A DNA stretch of 64,000 nt from positions 124,001 to 188,000 of the forward strand of contig NZ_JARXVH010000008.1 in the NCBI RefSeq assembly GCF_029892565.1, written 5' to 3'. The translations under genes and the position numbers were made by a program. The stretch is from Streptomyces pseudovenezuelae (GTDB taxonomy: Bacteria; Actinomycetota; Actinomycetes; Streptomycetales; Streptomycetaceae). The first letter of the stretch is position 1. Each line of letters opens with the position of its first letter. Shown in pieces: positions 22,029 through 30,223 of this stretch. The notes below the pieces were generated by a model. It made no database searches and had not been told where the DNA came from. It saw nothing but the letters and a program-made list of their open reading frames with translations.

Positions 22029-22658
22029 TCACCGCAGCCAGCGGCTGTCGCGGATCAGCGGGAGCCTCGCCCAGAGCCTGCCGAGACCCAGGGTGTCGCC
22101 GGCGGAGACAGCGGCCAGAACGATCAGGGCGACGGCGTAGATGAGGTGGTAGTCCACGAACGGGTTCGACGACATGCTCGGCGAGCCGTCCGAGAGGTGC
22201 TGGGCCGGCGGCCACTCCGCCACCCACATGAACACCATCATCAGAGTGCCAGCCACGGCCGCGAAGCGCAGCGCGACGCCGGCGACGAGCGCGACACCTA
22301 CCCCGAGCAGACCGAGCATGAACAGCCAGTTCACCCAGGGATCCCCGGCCCAGGAGTGGAACGTGGACTCCATCGGGCCCGCGGCCACGCCGCTCAGGAA
22401 GCCCTTCGTCGGCGAGCCGCCGTCGGCCCAGCCCTTGCCGGAGGGGGTGGCGTAGCCGAGGCCGAAGGTCTTGTCGAGGAAGGCCCACAGGAAGACGAAG
22501 CCGGTGAGCAGACGAAGGGACGCGAAGGCGTAGGCCCGCGCGGCGTGGGTGTCGCTGTGTGCCGACACGGCGGACTGGGAGGCGGGGGCGGTCCCATTGC
22601 CGCGGAAGGACGGCAGGTGGAAGCCCTGGCTCTGACGAGGGCGCTCGTGAACGGCCAT
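22029..22658 (-). CDS. DoxX/DoxD-like membrane protein
   Basis: A 209-residue integral membrane protein with about four hydrophobic helices: AFASLRLLTGFVFLWAFLDK near 45-65, LFMLGLLGVGVALVAGVALRF, AVAGTLMMVFMWVAEW and LIYAVALIVLAAVSAGD. This pattern resembles the DoxX family or the DoxD subunit of thiosulfate:quinone oxidoreductase. The N-terminal 40 residues are hydrophilic. It is divergent from the SulP gene, and a DevR-type box lies between them (112 bp from this start). A redox or sulfur-linked membrane role is possible but unproven. Confidence 0.65.
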   Translation of the reverse strand: MAVHERPRQSQGFHLPSFRGNGTAPASQSAVSAHSDTHAARAYAFASLRLLTGFVFLWAFLDKTFGLGYATPSGKGWADGGSPTKGFLSGVAAGPMESTFHSWAGDPWVNWLFMLGLLGVGVALVAGVALRFAAVAGTLMMVFMWVAEWPPAQHLSDGSPSMSSNPFVDYHLIYAVALIVLAAVSAGDTLGLGRLWARLPLIRDSRWLR

Positions 22659-22769
22659 GGTGGTGATCCCTTCGGGGAGGAGTGGGACTGTCGTCCGCTC
22701 GGTGTCTGACGCTCCTCACTCTCGTCCCGTGCGACGGTGACCGCCGGATGCCGAAGGTCCGTGACCACA

Positions 22770-22783
22770 GGGCTGAACGGCCC
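22770..22783. promoter_or_regulatory. DevR/OsdR-type box between the doxX-like and sulP genes
   Basis: GGGCTGAACGGCCC, roughly midway (112 and 117 bp) between the divergent starts. A further half-match GGGACCGTTGGGGT begins at 22792, and paired sites are common for this regulator family. Confidence 0.5.
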
Positions 22784-22899
22784 TGTCTTCAGGGACCGTT
22801 GGGGTGCCCGCCCGGCCCCCGGTCAACTGGTGCACACCCCACCTGTCGCGACCGTGACCTTGCCGGTGGATCCTGAGGTCGAACGGGGAGAGGTGGCAC

Positions 22900-24651
22900 A
22901 TGTCCCAGGACGCGGACAGACAGGACATGGACGGAACAGGCGGACACCACGCGGACGCCCATGTTCCGAGATGGCGCGGTCTGGTGCCCGGAGCCGTCGC
23001 CCTCCTCGGCTACCGGCGCGCCTGGCTGCGGGGCGACCTGCTGGCCGGTGTCACGGTGGCCGCGTACCTGGTTCCGCAGGTCATGGCCTACGCCGGCGTG
23101 GCCGGGCTGCCGCCGGTCGCCGGTCTGTGGGCGATCCTGCCCGCCCTCGCCCTGTACGCGCTCTTCGGGTCCTCACGCCTGCTCTCGGTGGGCCCCGAGT
23201 CCACGACCGCGCTGATGACCGCCACCGTGGTCGGCCCGCTCGCCGCCGGTGACCCCGGGCGCTACGCGACCCTGGCGGCCGCCCTCGCGGTCACGGTCGG
23301 ACTGCTGTGCCTGGTGGCGTGGGCGGTGCGGCTCGGCTTCCTCGCGGACCTGCTCTCCCGCCCGGTCCTGATCGGCTACCTGGCGGGCGTGGCGCTGATC
23401 ATGATGGTGGACCAACTGCCCAAACTCACCGGCGTGAAGACGACCGGCTCCGAGTTCTTCCCTCAACTCTGGTCCGCCATAGGACACTTGCCCGACGCCC
23501 ACGCGGCCACCATCGTCCTGTCCGCCGCCCTACTCGCGTTCCTCTTCACGGTTTCCAGGTACGTCCGTGCCGTGCCCGGTCCGCTGCTCGCCGTCGTCCT
23601 CGGCACGGTCGCGGTGGTGGCCTTCGACCTCGACGACCGGTACGGCATCAAGGTCATCGGCGAGGTTCCGTCGGGCCTGCCCGGCCTCGCCTGGCCGGAC
23701 CTGGGCGAGCTGCCGCATCTGGTGCTGCCGGCCCTCGGCGTGCTCCTCGTCGGGTACACCGACTTCATCCTGACCGCGCGGGCCTTCACCGGACACGACG
23801 ACGAGAACCCCGGGCCGGACGCCAACCAGGAGTTCCTGGCGCTGGGCACGGCCAACCTCGGCGCGGGCGTCCTGCACGGCTTCCCCGTCAGCAGCAGCGC
23901 CAGCCGCACCGCGCTCGCCGCCTCGGCGGGCGCCCGCAGCCAGGCGTACTCCCTGGTGGCAGGCGCGGTGGTGCTGGCGGTGCTGCTGTTCCTCAGCCCG
24001 CTGCTGCATCGCACCCCGTCGGCCGTACTGGGCGCGCTCGTCGTGTACGCCGCCGTCCGCATGATCGACCTCGCGGGTTTCCGCCGCCTCGCGTCCTTCC
24101 GCCGCCGCGAACTCCTGCTGGCCCTCGGCTGCCTGGCCGGCGTGCTCGCCCTGGACATCCTCTACGGAGTGATCGTGGCCGTCGGCCTGTCCGTGGCCGA
24201 GTTGCTCACGCGGGTGGCCCGCCCGCACGACGCCGTCGAAGGACTGGTGCCCGGTGTCGCCGGCATGCACGACGTGGACGACTACCCACAGGCCCGTACC
24301 GTCCCCGGCCTGCTTGTCTACCGCTACGACTCACCGCTGTTCTTCGCCAACGCCGAGAACTTCAAGCGCCGCGCCCTGGCCGCCGTCGCCGAACAGACCG
24401 ACCCGGTCCGGTGGTTCGTCCTCAACGCCGAGGCCAACGTCGAGGTCGACATCACCGCCCTCGACGCGGTCGACGCACTGCGCCGCGAACTCACCGATCG
24501 CGGCATCGTGTTCGCCCTCGCACGCGTCAAGCAGGACCTCATGCACGACCTTGAGGTGTACGGCCTGGCGGACTCCGTCGGAGCGGACCTGATCTTCCCC
24601 ACCCTGCCGACGGCCGTGGCCGCGTACCGCGCACGGTCCCGCGATCAGTAG
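22900..24651 (+). CDS. SulP-family anion transporter with STAS domain
   Basis: A 583-residue SLC26/SulP permease. A membrane part of 10-14 helices (about 30-440) begins with LAGVTVAAYLVPQVMAYAGVAGLPPVAGLW and contains GPESTTALMTATVVGPLA and GFPVSSSASRTALAASAGA. A cytoplasmic STAS domain (about 460-575, FFANAENFKRRALAAV and NAEANVEVDITALDAVD) follows. Sulfate, bicarbonate or another anion may be the substrate. Start ATG is supported by GGGGAGAGG at 22885-22893. Co-location with devS/devR-type genes and a DevR-type box upstream suggest redox-responsive control. Confidence 0.9.
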   Translation: MSQDADRQDMDGTGGHHADAHVPRWRGLVPGAVALLGYRRAWLRGDLLAGVTVAAYLVPQVMAYAGVAGLPPVAGLWAILPALALYALFGSSRLLSVGPESTTALMTATVVGPLAAGDPGRYATLAAALAVTVGLLCLVAWAVRLGFLADLLSRPVLIGYLAGVALIMMVDQLPKLTGVKTTGSEFFPQLWSAIGHLPDAHAATIVLSAALLAFLFTVSRYVRAVPGPLLAVVLGTVAVVAFDLDDRYGIKVIGEVPSGLPGLAWPDLGELPHLVLPALGVLLVGYTDFILTARAFTGHDDENPGPDANQEFLALGTANLGAGVLHGFPVSSSASRTALAASAGARSQAYSLVAGAVVLAVLLFLSPLLHRTPSAVLGALVVYAAVRMIDLAGFRRLASFRRRELLLALGCLAGVLALDILYGVIVAVGLSVAELLTRVARPHDAVEGLVPGVAGMHDVDDYPQARTVPGLLVYRYDSPLFFANAENFKRRALAAVAEQTDPVRWFVLNAEANVEVDITALDAVDALRRELTDRGIVFALARVKQDLMHDLEVYGLADSVGADLIFPTLPTAVAAYRARSRDQ

Positions 24652-24703
24652 ACGTACAGCCCGGTGCAGGGAGCGTCGAGCGGGCGCAACTCGAAGCCGA
24701 CTG

Positions 24704-24717
24704 GGGCCGGTCGGCCC
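24704..24717. promoter_or_regulatory. DevR/OsdR-type box upstream of the devR-like gene
   Basis: GGGCCGGTCGGCCC, a near-perfect palindrome 83 bp before the response-regulator start. It suggests autoregulation. Confidence 0.5.
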
Positions 24718-24799
24718 TAGTGCATCCGGGTCCGGCGAGCGACGATCGTCCTTACGGGCAGCTCGCAGACCGTCCGCCACCGCGGAACAAGGGGTCGTC

Positions 24800-25501
24800 A
24801 TGGCCGAGACACGCACCTTCACGCAGCAGCACCCGATCCGTGTCTTCCTGCTGGACGACCACGAGGTCGTACGACGCGGCATCACCGACCTCCTCGGCAC
24901 CGAACCGGACATCTCGGTGGTCGGCGACGCGGACACCGTCGAGCACGCCCTCGCCCGCTGCCCCGCACTGCGCCCGGACGTCGCCGTGCTCGACGTACGC
25001 CTCCCCGACGGCGACGGCATCACCGTCTGCCGGGAACTGCGCAGCCGGATGCCGGAATTGGCCTGCCTCATGCTGACCTCGTTCGACGAGGAGGACGCCC
25101 TGCTCGACGCGATCATGGCAGGGGCCTCGGGCTACGTCCTCAAACAGATCAGGGGTTCCGACCTGGTTTCGGCGGTACGGACGGTCGCCTCGGGCCAGTC
25201 CATGCTGGACCCCGCGACCACGGCCCGCCTGATGCGCTCGCTGCGTGCCGACCCCACCGAAACGCCCACCGTCTCACCCGAGCTGGCGAGCCTGTCCCCC
25301 CGCGAACGAGACATCCTCGCCCTGATCGGGGACGGCCTGACCAACCGCGAGATCGGCAAGAAGCTCTACCTGTCGGAGAAAACCGTCAAGAACCACATCT
25401 CCCGACTGCTGGCCAAACTCGGCGTCCAACGCCGCGTCCAGGCCGCGGTCCTGGCCTCCCAACTGGAGCAACCGCACACCGGCGGCCGCCCCACGAAGTA
25501 A
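24800..25501 (+). CDS. DevR/DosR-like NarL-family response regulator
   Basis: A 233-residue regulator. The receiver domain (about 13-130) has VFLLDDHEVVRRGITDLLG, phospho-acceptor Asp65 in AVLDVRLPDGDGI and AGASGYVLKQIRG. The LuxR-type HTH (about 160-220) has LSPRERDILALIGDGLTNREI and SEKTVKNHISRLLAKLGVQRR. The receiver and HTH strings run very close to mycobacterial DevR, and the S. coelicolor OsdR belongs to the same group. Its cognate kinase is probably the DevS-like protein about 6.4 kb away. A matching palindrome lies 83 bp upstream. Confidence 0.9.
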   Translation: MAETRTFTQQHPIRVFLLDDHEVVRRGITDLLGTEPDISVVGDADTVEHALARCPALRPDVAVLDVRLPDGDGITVCRELRSRMPELACLMLTSFDEEDALLDAIMAGASGYVLKQIRGSDLVSAVRTVASGQSMLDPATTARLMRSLRADPTETPTVSPELASLSPRERDILALIGDGLTNREIGKKLYLSEKTVKNHISRLLAKLGVQRRVQAAVLASQLEQPHTGGRPTK

Positions 25502-25558
25502 GCGCCGCCCGGGCCGAGTTCACCCATCTCGGACCGGTACGTTCCCGGTCGCGGCGCT
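25501..25558. terminator. Long-range inverted repeat across a convergent junction
   Basis: AGCGCCGC at the devR-like stop pairs with GCGGCGCT at the stop of the convergent hydrolase, enclosing further CCGGG/CCCGG complementarity. It may terminate both genes. Confidence 0.4.
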
Positions 25559-26411
25559 AGCCTGCCGCGTCCGCGGCGCTGTGCTTGAGGATCGCGCCGA
25601 CGATCGTCTCCCAGTCGGCACCCTCGACCCCGTGGCCGGCCCCCTCCAGGACCATCGACCTCGCGGCGGGGATCTCCTGCGCCAACGCCTCGCCGTGCGC
25701 GAGCGGGAACATCGGATCCGCCGTCCCATGAATCACCAACGTGGGCACGGGGATCGACGACAACGGCTGTTCCGGCAGCTTGCCGGTGTCGATCTCGTCG
25801 TGGTTCCGCACCGCCGCGAAGTCCCGGGCACGCTCGACATCGCGACGGACGAGGTCGCGGGCGGCGGCCTCGTCGAACGGGCGCCTGCCTCCCGCGAGCA
25901 CCCGTGAATAGTCGACCAGATAGTCGATCACCGACTCGGCGTCGGACCAATCGGCCTGCGCGGTCGAGACGAAGCGCATGAACTCCTCGGTCGGCGGGGG
26001 CAGTTCGCGGTCGCCGGGCACGGCAGGGGACGTACTGATCAGGACGAGCGAGAGAACGCGATCGGGGCGCTCCAGCGCGAGCAGTTGTGCCATCGCCCCG
26101 CTGGCGGAGACGCCCACGACGTGCGCGGCCGGGATCTCGTAGGCGTCGAGCACGCCCACGGCGTCGCCGACCATGTCTGCACCCGTGTAGCCGGGCTCGC
26201 CCTGCGCGTAGGTGATCGACCGGCCGGTGTCGCGGTGGTCGTAGCGGATGACCTGGCGTCCGCCCGCCGCGAGCATGCGGCAGAAGCCCTCCTCCCACCA
26301 GAGCATCGAGGCTCCGGTGCCCATGATGAGCAGGACCGGCGGATCCGACGAGTCGCCGAAGGGCTCGGTGCACAGTTCGACGCCGTCCACCTCGATCATG
26401 CGCTCTGCCAT
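25557..26411 (-). CDS. Alpha/beta-fold hydrolase, RdmC/enol-lactonase-like
   Basis: A 284-residue cytoplasmic hydrolase. Order of motifs: oxyanion region LLIMGTGASMLWW, RYDHRDTGRS (typical of RdmC-like methyl esterases and enol-lactonase relatives), nucleophile elbow GVSASGAMAQ, acid-strand HGTADPMFPLAHGE and the catalytic histidine in EGAGHGVEG. Start is the ATG preceded by AGAGGAGG; an upstream frame extension lacks a ribosome site. It is divergent from a lipoprotein gene. Substrate unknown. Confidence 0.82.
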   Translation of the reverse strand: MAERMIEVDGVELCTEPFGDSSDPPVLLIMGTGASMLWWEEGFCRMLAAGGRQVIRYDHRDTGRSITYAQGEPGYTGADMVGDAVGVLDAYEIPAAHVVGVSASGAMAQLLALERPDRVLSLVLISTSPAVPGDRELPPPTEEFMRFVSTAQADWSDAESVIDYLVDYSRVLAGGRRPFDEAAARDLVRRDVERARDFAAVRNHDEIDTGKLPEQPLSSIPVPTLVIHGTADPMFPLAHGEALAQEIPAARSMVLEGAGHGVEGADWETIVGAILKHSAADAAG

Positions 26412-26536
26412 CGCCGCCCTCCTCTGCTGATCCTGAGGCCCACCCATTGTCCATCCGATGGCGACCGACTGCTCGACGCGACGGACGCGGTCGACGGGCT
26501 GCGCGCCCGGTTCTGAGCTCATGTGAGGATGTGCCG

Positions 26537-27682
26537 ATGACGTGGCTGACGAAACGCGGGCGGTGGACGGTCGGACTGATGGCCGCGGCGAGTGCGGCGC
26601 TGGTGCTGAGCGCCTGCGGCACGGACGGCTCGGGCGGTTCCGGCCACGGGGGCTCCGGGGACCGCGAGGCGAAGTACAAGCGCGTCATCGAGGACCCCCA
26701 CCCCCGCCCCGCCGACGTCATCGAGGCGGCCGGCGCGCCCACCGGCGTGGCCCGCGCGGGCGACGGCTCGCTGCTGCTGACGTACGACGCCGGCAACGTC
26801 GAGGACGACGAGGGGCCGGCCGCCACCGCCTGGCGCATCGTCGGTCCCGACGGCCGTACCGTCGCCGAGCACGCGGAACACGCGGACGCGGAGGCGCAGC
26901 CGCCCGCGTTCAAGGGCGTGCCCGGGGGCTTCGTGCGGGTGCCGTCGGGTGAGCCGCCCGAGGGGGCGTACGCCCTCGATGTGCACGGCAAGCGGCAGAA
27001 GGTCGTCACCACCGAGACCCCGTTGCGCACCCGCCCCGGCGACATCCTGCTCGCCGAGCTGGAGCCGACCCTCCTCTACCGCCCCGCCACGCGCACCCTG
27101 GCACCCCCGTCCGGAGTTCCGGACGACGCCGTCCGGGTCGCCGTCGACGAGCGGGGCACGGTCTGGAGCCTGGCGCAGCCCCTGACCGAGGACCCCAACA
27201 GCGTCGTACGGCAGCGCGACGGCCGCACCCTTGGCTCCACGGCCGTCCCGAAGCCGTACGCGGGGGGCATTCTCGTCGCGCGGGGCGGCACCGCGGCGCT
27301 GTCCCTCACCCAAGGCGAGGGCGTGCGCGGCCTGTTGGTGACGACGGACGACGGCGAGCACTGGCGGACGGTCCTCGGCGGCGGCATTCCCTGGAAGGAC
27401 CTGAAGGGTGGCCCGGAGTCGCTGGTCCTCGAACTGCTCACGGACGGGCGGCTGTTGGTCGGTGAGGAAGGCGGCCGGTACTGGCTCGCCGACGACCGCA
27501 CCGCCGGCGCCTTCCATGAGGTGAAGACGCCGGCGGCCTTCACGTCGTTCGCCGTCGACGGTACGACGCTCTACGGCATCGCGGACGCGACGACGGCGAC
27601 GTACGACCTGGTCAAGGGCGAAGGGCTGTGGGTCTCTCGCGACGGCGGACGCGAGTGGCGGCGCTACGAGCAGCGCGGGTAG
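26537..27682 (+). CDS. Lipoprotein with beta-propeller (sialidase/BNR-like) repeats
   Basis: A 381-residue exported lipoprotein. Signal: basic TKRGRWTVGL, hydrophobic MAAASAALV, lipobox LSAC with lipidated Cys near residue 33. The body contains several loosely repeated blades with TTDDGEHWRTVLGG and VSRDGGREWRRYEQR, the Asp-box (S-x-D-x-G-x-x-W) signature of BNR/F510-type propellers. It probably binds rather than cuts a ligand, since no clear catalytic set is seen. Start ATG lies shortly after GAGG. The divergent neighbour is an alpha/beta hydrolase. Confidence 0.7.
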   Translation: MTWLTKRGRWTVGLMAAASAALVLSACGTDGSGGSGHGGSGDREAKYKRVIEDPHPRPADVIEAAGAPTGVARAGDGSLLLTYDAGNVEDDEGPAATAWRIVGPDGRTVAEHAEHADAEAQPPAFKGVPGGFVRVPSGEPPEGAYALDVHGKRQKVVTTETPLRTRPGDILLAELEPTLLYRPATRTLAPPSGVPDDAVRVAVDERGTVWSLAQPLTEDPNSVVRQRDGRTLGSTAVPKPYAGGILVARGGTAALSLTQGEGVRGLLVTTDDGEHWRTVLGGGIPWKDLKGGPESLVLELLTDGRLLVGEEGGRYWLADDRTAGAFHEVKTPAAFTSFAVDGTTLYGIADATTATYDLVKGEGLWVSRDGGREWRRYEQRG

Positions 27683-27721
27683 GGCGGAACGGGGGCGGGT
27701 GCGGGGAGCGAGCACGCGTCC

Positions 27722-27784
27722 ACATCCGCATGCGTACCCGTACCCGTACCCACGTCCGCATCCGTATCCGCGTCCGTATCCGCG
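27722..27784. repeat. Degenerate hexamer tandem array (CGTACC/CGTATC)
   Basis: About ten consecutive 6-bp units of the form CGNANC/CGTNCC, including CGTACC three times, between the convergent ends of the lipoprotein gene and the receiver-MacB gene. Slippage-prone simple sequence. Confidence 0.7.
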
Positions 27785-27787
27785 AGG

Positions 27788-28990
27788 TCAGACCGGCCGC
27801 ACCGCCTCCGCCGGCTGGAGGCGGGCCGCGCGGCTTGCCGGGTAGAGGCCGGCCAAGCCGCCGACCGTGAGGGCGGCCAGTACGCCGCCGGCCAGGCCCT
27901 GGGCGGGCAGGACGACCGGCCAGTCCGCGCTGATGTCGTACCCGACGGTGATCGCGGCGCCGAGCGCCACCCCGACGAGTCCGCCCGCTCCCGCCTGGGC
28001 CAGGGCCTCCACCAGAAACTGCGCCCTGATGTGCCGCCGTGAGGCGCCGAGCGCGCGCCGCACCCCGATCTCGCCCCGCCGCTCCAGCACCGAGATGACC
28101 ATGACGTTGCCGATACCGACCCCGCCCACCAGCAACGCGACCCCGCCGAGCCCGAGCAGCAGTGCCGTGAACGAGGTGTCCGCGGCGGCCCGTGCCTCCA
28201 GCGCGTCCGACGGCCGGGTGACCTCGACCTCTTCCGGGCTCCGCGGGTCGGCGGTGCCGGCAGCCACCTCGTACACGGAGTTGACATGCCGCGGGTCGGT
28301 CCTGAGATACACCGTCGTGGGTGACCCCTCGTAGCCGAATTCCTGCCTGGCGATCTGGTCGCCGATCATCGCCGTGTTGTCGAGTTCGGGCGCCAGCGGC
28401 ATCGCCTTGAGTACGCCGACCACCGCGAACCACTGGTCCCCGAGCCAGACCACCTGCTCACCCCGGTTCAGATCAACTCCCTGGAGCCGCGCTGCCGTTG
28501 TGCCGAGCACGACCGTGGGGTAGCCGTTCGTCCCGTGGTTGAGCCAGTGTCCGGCGGCGAGTTCGCCGCCCAGGGTGCTCAACAGACCGTCGTCGGCCGC
28601 CAGTACGGCCGTCCCCCTGGTGTCGGTCGCCGGCAGCCGGTCGCTGCGTCGTACGGTCACGTCCAGTTGGGCGGTCGTGGCGACGGCCCGCACCTGGTCG
28701 AGGAGCGACAGCCGGCCCGGCGCCTGCGTCGGAAGGTGGGCGCCGTCCTTCGCGGTGAGCATCAGCACCGGCGTCCAGACCTGCTCCGCCCGCAGCCGCC
28801 GCGCGACGTCGTACCCGTTGAGCGAGGGCAGCATGATGTCCAGCACGATGACGTCATGTGCTCCCTCGCACGCCTGCCAGTACCCCTCCAGGCCGTCGTG
28901 CACGACATCGACCCCGAACCCCTCGGCCACCAGCCCGGCGAACAGCACGTCCGCCAACCGCGCATCGTCCTCGACCACCAGTACCCGCAT
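27788..28990 (-). CDS. Chimeric protein: truncated OmpR-type receiver fused to a MacB/FtsX permease C-terminal part
   Basis: A 400-residue frame from an ATG. Residues 1-85 are the start of an OmpR-family receiver (MRVLVVEDDARLADVLFAGL, VIVLDIMLPSLNGYDVARRL, PVLMLTAKDGA) but stop just before the expected D-x-G-A-D-D-Y and PF segments. The sequence then continues in frame into the second half of a MacB periplasmic core domain and a FtsX permease domain with three helices (LLLGLGGVALLVGGVGIGNVMV, RRGEIGVRRALGASRRHIRAQF, LYPASRAARLQPAEAVRPV). The permease's first transmembrane helix and the regulator's DNA-binding domain are both missing. This looks like an internal deletion joining two adjacent genes. 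A functional product is doubtful. Confidence 0.8.
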   Translation of the reverse strand: MRVLVVEDDARLADVLFAGLVAEGFGVDVVHDGLEGYWQACEGAHDVIVLDIMLPSLNGYDVARRLRAEQVWTPVLMLTAKDGAHLPTQAPGRLSLLDQVRAVATTAQLDVTVRRSDRLPATDTRGTAVLAADDGLLSTLGGELAAGHWLNHGTNGYPTVVLGTTAARLQGVDLNRGEQVVWLGDQWFAVVGVLKAMPLAPELDNTAMIGDQIARQEFGYEGSPTTVYLRTDPRHVNSVYEVAAGTADPRSPEEVEVTRPSDALEARAAADTSFTALLLGLGGVALLVGGVGIGNVMVISVLERRGEIGVRRALGASRRHIRAQFLVEALAQAGAGGLVGVALGAAITVGYDISADWPVVLPAQGLAGGVLAALTVGGLAGLYPASRAARLQPAEAVRPV

Positions 28991-29084
28991 CGCGCCCACG
29001 GTGGCACAACACCCTGAACACGGCCTGAATGGCGTCACCCCGAGCAGGCGCGCGACACCGACATCGGACCTTTCACGTATTGCC

Positions 29085-29098
29085 GTCACAGAAGTGAC
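29085..29098. promoter_or_regulatory. Inverted repeat GTCAC-AGAA-GTGAC
   Basis: 5-bp arms, 48 bp upstream of the PaaX-family gene. Candidate site for autoregulation. Confidence 0.35.
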
Positions 29099-29145
29099 AC
29101 ACTTTTCGCGGCGGAGGCAGGTGACGCTCGCCCCGGGCCTACGCT

Positions 29146-30006
29146 GTGGCGGTGACCAGTGTCGATGTCGCCGCCGGACCGGCCGCCGAGAGCGGCCCCG
29201 AACCGCGTACCCAGTCCCTGATGCTGACCTTCTTCGGCGCTCATGTGCTGGGGCGGTCCGTCGCCGTGTCGTCGGGCAGTGTGATCGCCGCGCTCGGCAG
29301 GGTGGGCAGCACCGAGGAGGCGGTACGGACCACGCTGAACCGGATGGTCAAACGGGATCTGCTGGAGCGCACCCGGCAGGGCCGGAAGACCTACTTCGAG
29401 CTGACGCCGCACGCGGTCCAGGTGCTGACGGACGGCAGGGACCGCATCTGGCGCACCGGCGCCGTCAACCGGGACTGGGACGGCCGGTGGACGATGGTGG
29501 GCTTCTCGCTGCCCGAGGCCTGGAGCCGTGAACGGCACGATCTGCGCTCCCGCCTGATCTGGGCGGGCTTCGGCCCGTTGCAGAACGGACTGTGGGTGGC
29601 CCCGGCACGCGTCGACGTCCGCGAGATGGTGGCGGGGCTCGGCCTGGAGTCGTATCTGAGGGTGTTCCGGGCCGAGGTGGACTCGCCCACCGATGTCCGC
29701 GAGGTGCTGGAGCAGGCCTTCGACGTGCCGGCCATCGGCGCGCGGTACCGGTCGTTCCTGGAGCGCTGGGACCGCACGGAGCCGCTGCCCGCCGCCGCGT
29801 CCGGCGATGAACTCGCGGGCCAACTCCTGGTGCACACCGACTGGTTGGACCTGGTGCGACGGGACCCGCATCTGCCCGCCGAGCACCTGCCGGCGGACTG
29901 GCCCGCCGGTCAGGCGGAGACCGTATTCCGCGGCTTGGCCGGCCGCTGGGAGCGCCCGGCGGCGCGTGCGGCGGCGCAGCTGCTCGACACCCTGACGCTG
30001 GGCTGA
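29146..30006 (+). CDS. PaaX-family transcriptional regulator
   Basis: A 286-residue regulator with an N-terminal winged helix (about 20-90: SLMLTFFGAHVL, RTTLNRMVKRDLLERTRQGRKTYFELT) and the PaaX central and C-terminal domains (WTMVGFSLPEAWSRERHDLRSRLIWAGFGPLQNGLWV). PaaX represses phenylacetate degradation genes and senses phenylacetyl-CoA. No paa genes lie in the window, so this member probably controls something else, perhaps the downstream secreted hydrolase. A second GTG at 29152 is an equally good start. Confidence 0.82.
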   Translation: MAVTSVDVAAGPAAESGPEPRTQSLMLTFFGAHVLGRSVAVSSGSVIAALGRVGSTEEAVRTTLNRMVKRDLLERTRQGRKTYFELTPHAVQVLTDGRDRIWRTGAVNRDWDGRWTMVGFSLPEAWSRERHDLRSRLIWAGFGPLQNGLWVAPARVDVREMVAGLGLESYLRVFRAEVDSPTDVREVLEQAFDVPAIGARYRSFLERWDRTEPLPAAASGDELAGQLLVHTDWLDLVRRDPHLPAEHLPADWPAGQAETVFRGLAGRWERPAARAAAQLLDTLTLG

Positions 30007-30132
30007 CCCAAGCCGCCACAACTGGGCCCACTCACACCTCCACCGGGCCGCCCCGCACCGGCAACGGACTGATCCGCGTCCCGGCCCGCGAGTCCGTACG
30101 CGGATCCGTCCACCCCGTTATTGGTCATTCTA

Positions 30133-30162
30133 TTGACGGCGATGAAAAAAGAGCCCTACATT
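30133..30162 (+). promoter_or_regulatory. Housekeeping-type promoter of the secreted hydrolase
   Basis: TTGACG (-35) and TACATT (-10) with an 18-bp spacer. They lie in an AT-rich island (TTATTGGTCATTCTATTGA) inside the 217-bp gap after the PaaX gene. The leader would be about 55 nt. Confidence 0.5.
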
Positions 30163-30223
30163 CGCAGCGCTCGTCCAGCACGCTCCCCCACTCGGTCCCC
30201 ACTCGATCCGCGGAGCCGCCGCC

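Noticed and set aside
27722..27784. CRISPR or operator array in the hexamer tract
   Set aside because: Units of only 6 bp, no spacers, lies at convergent 3' ends.
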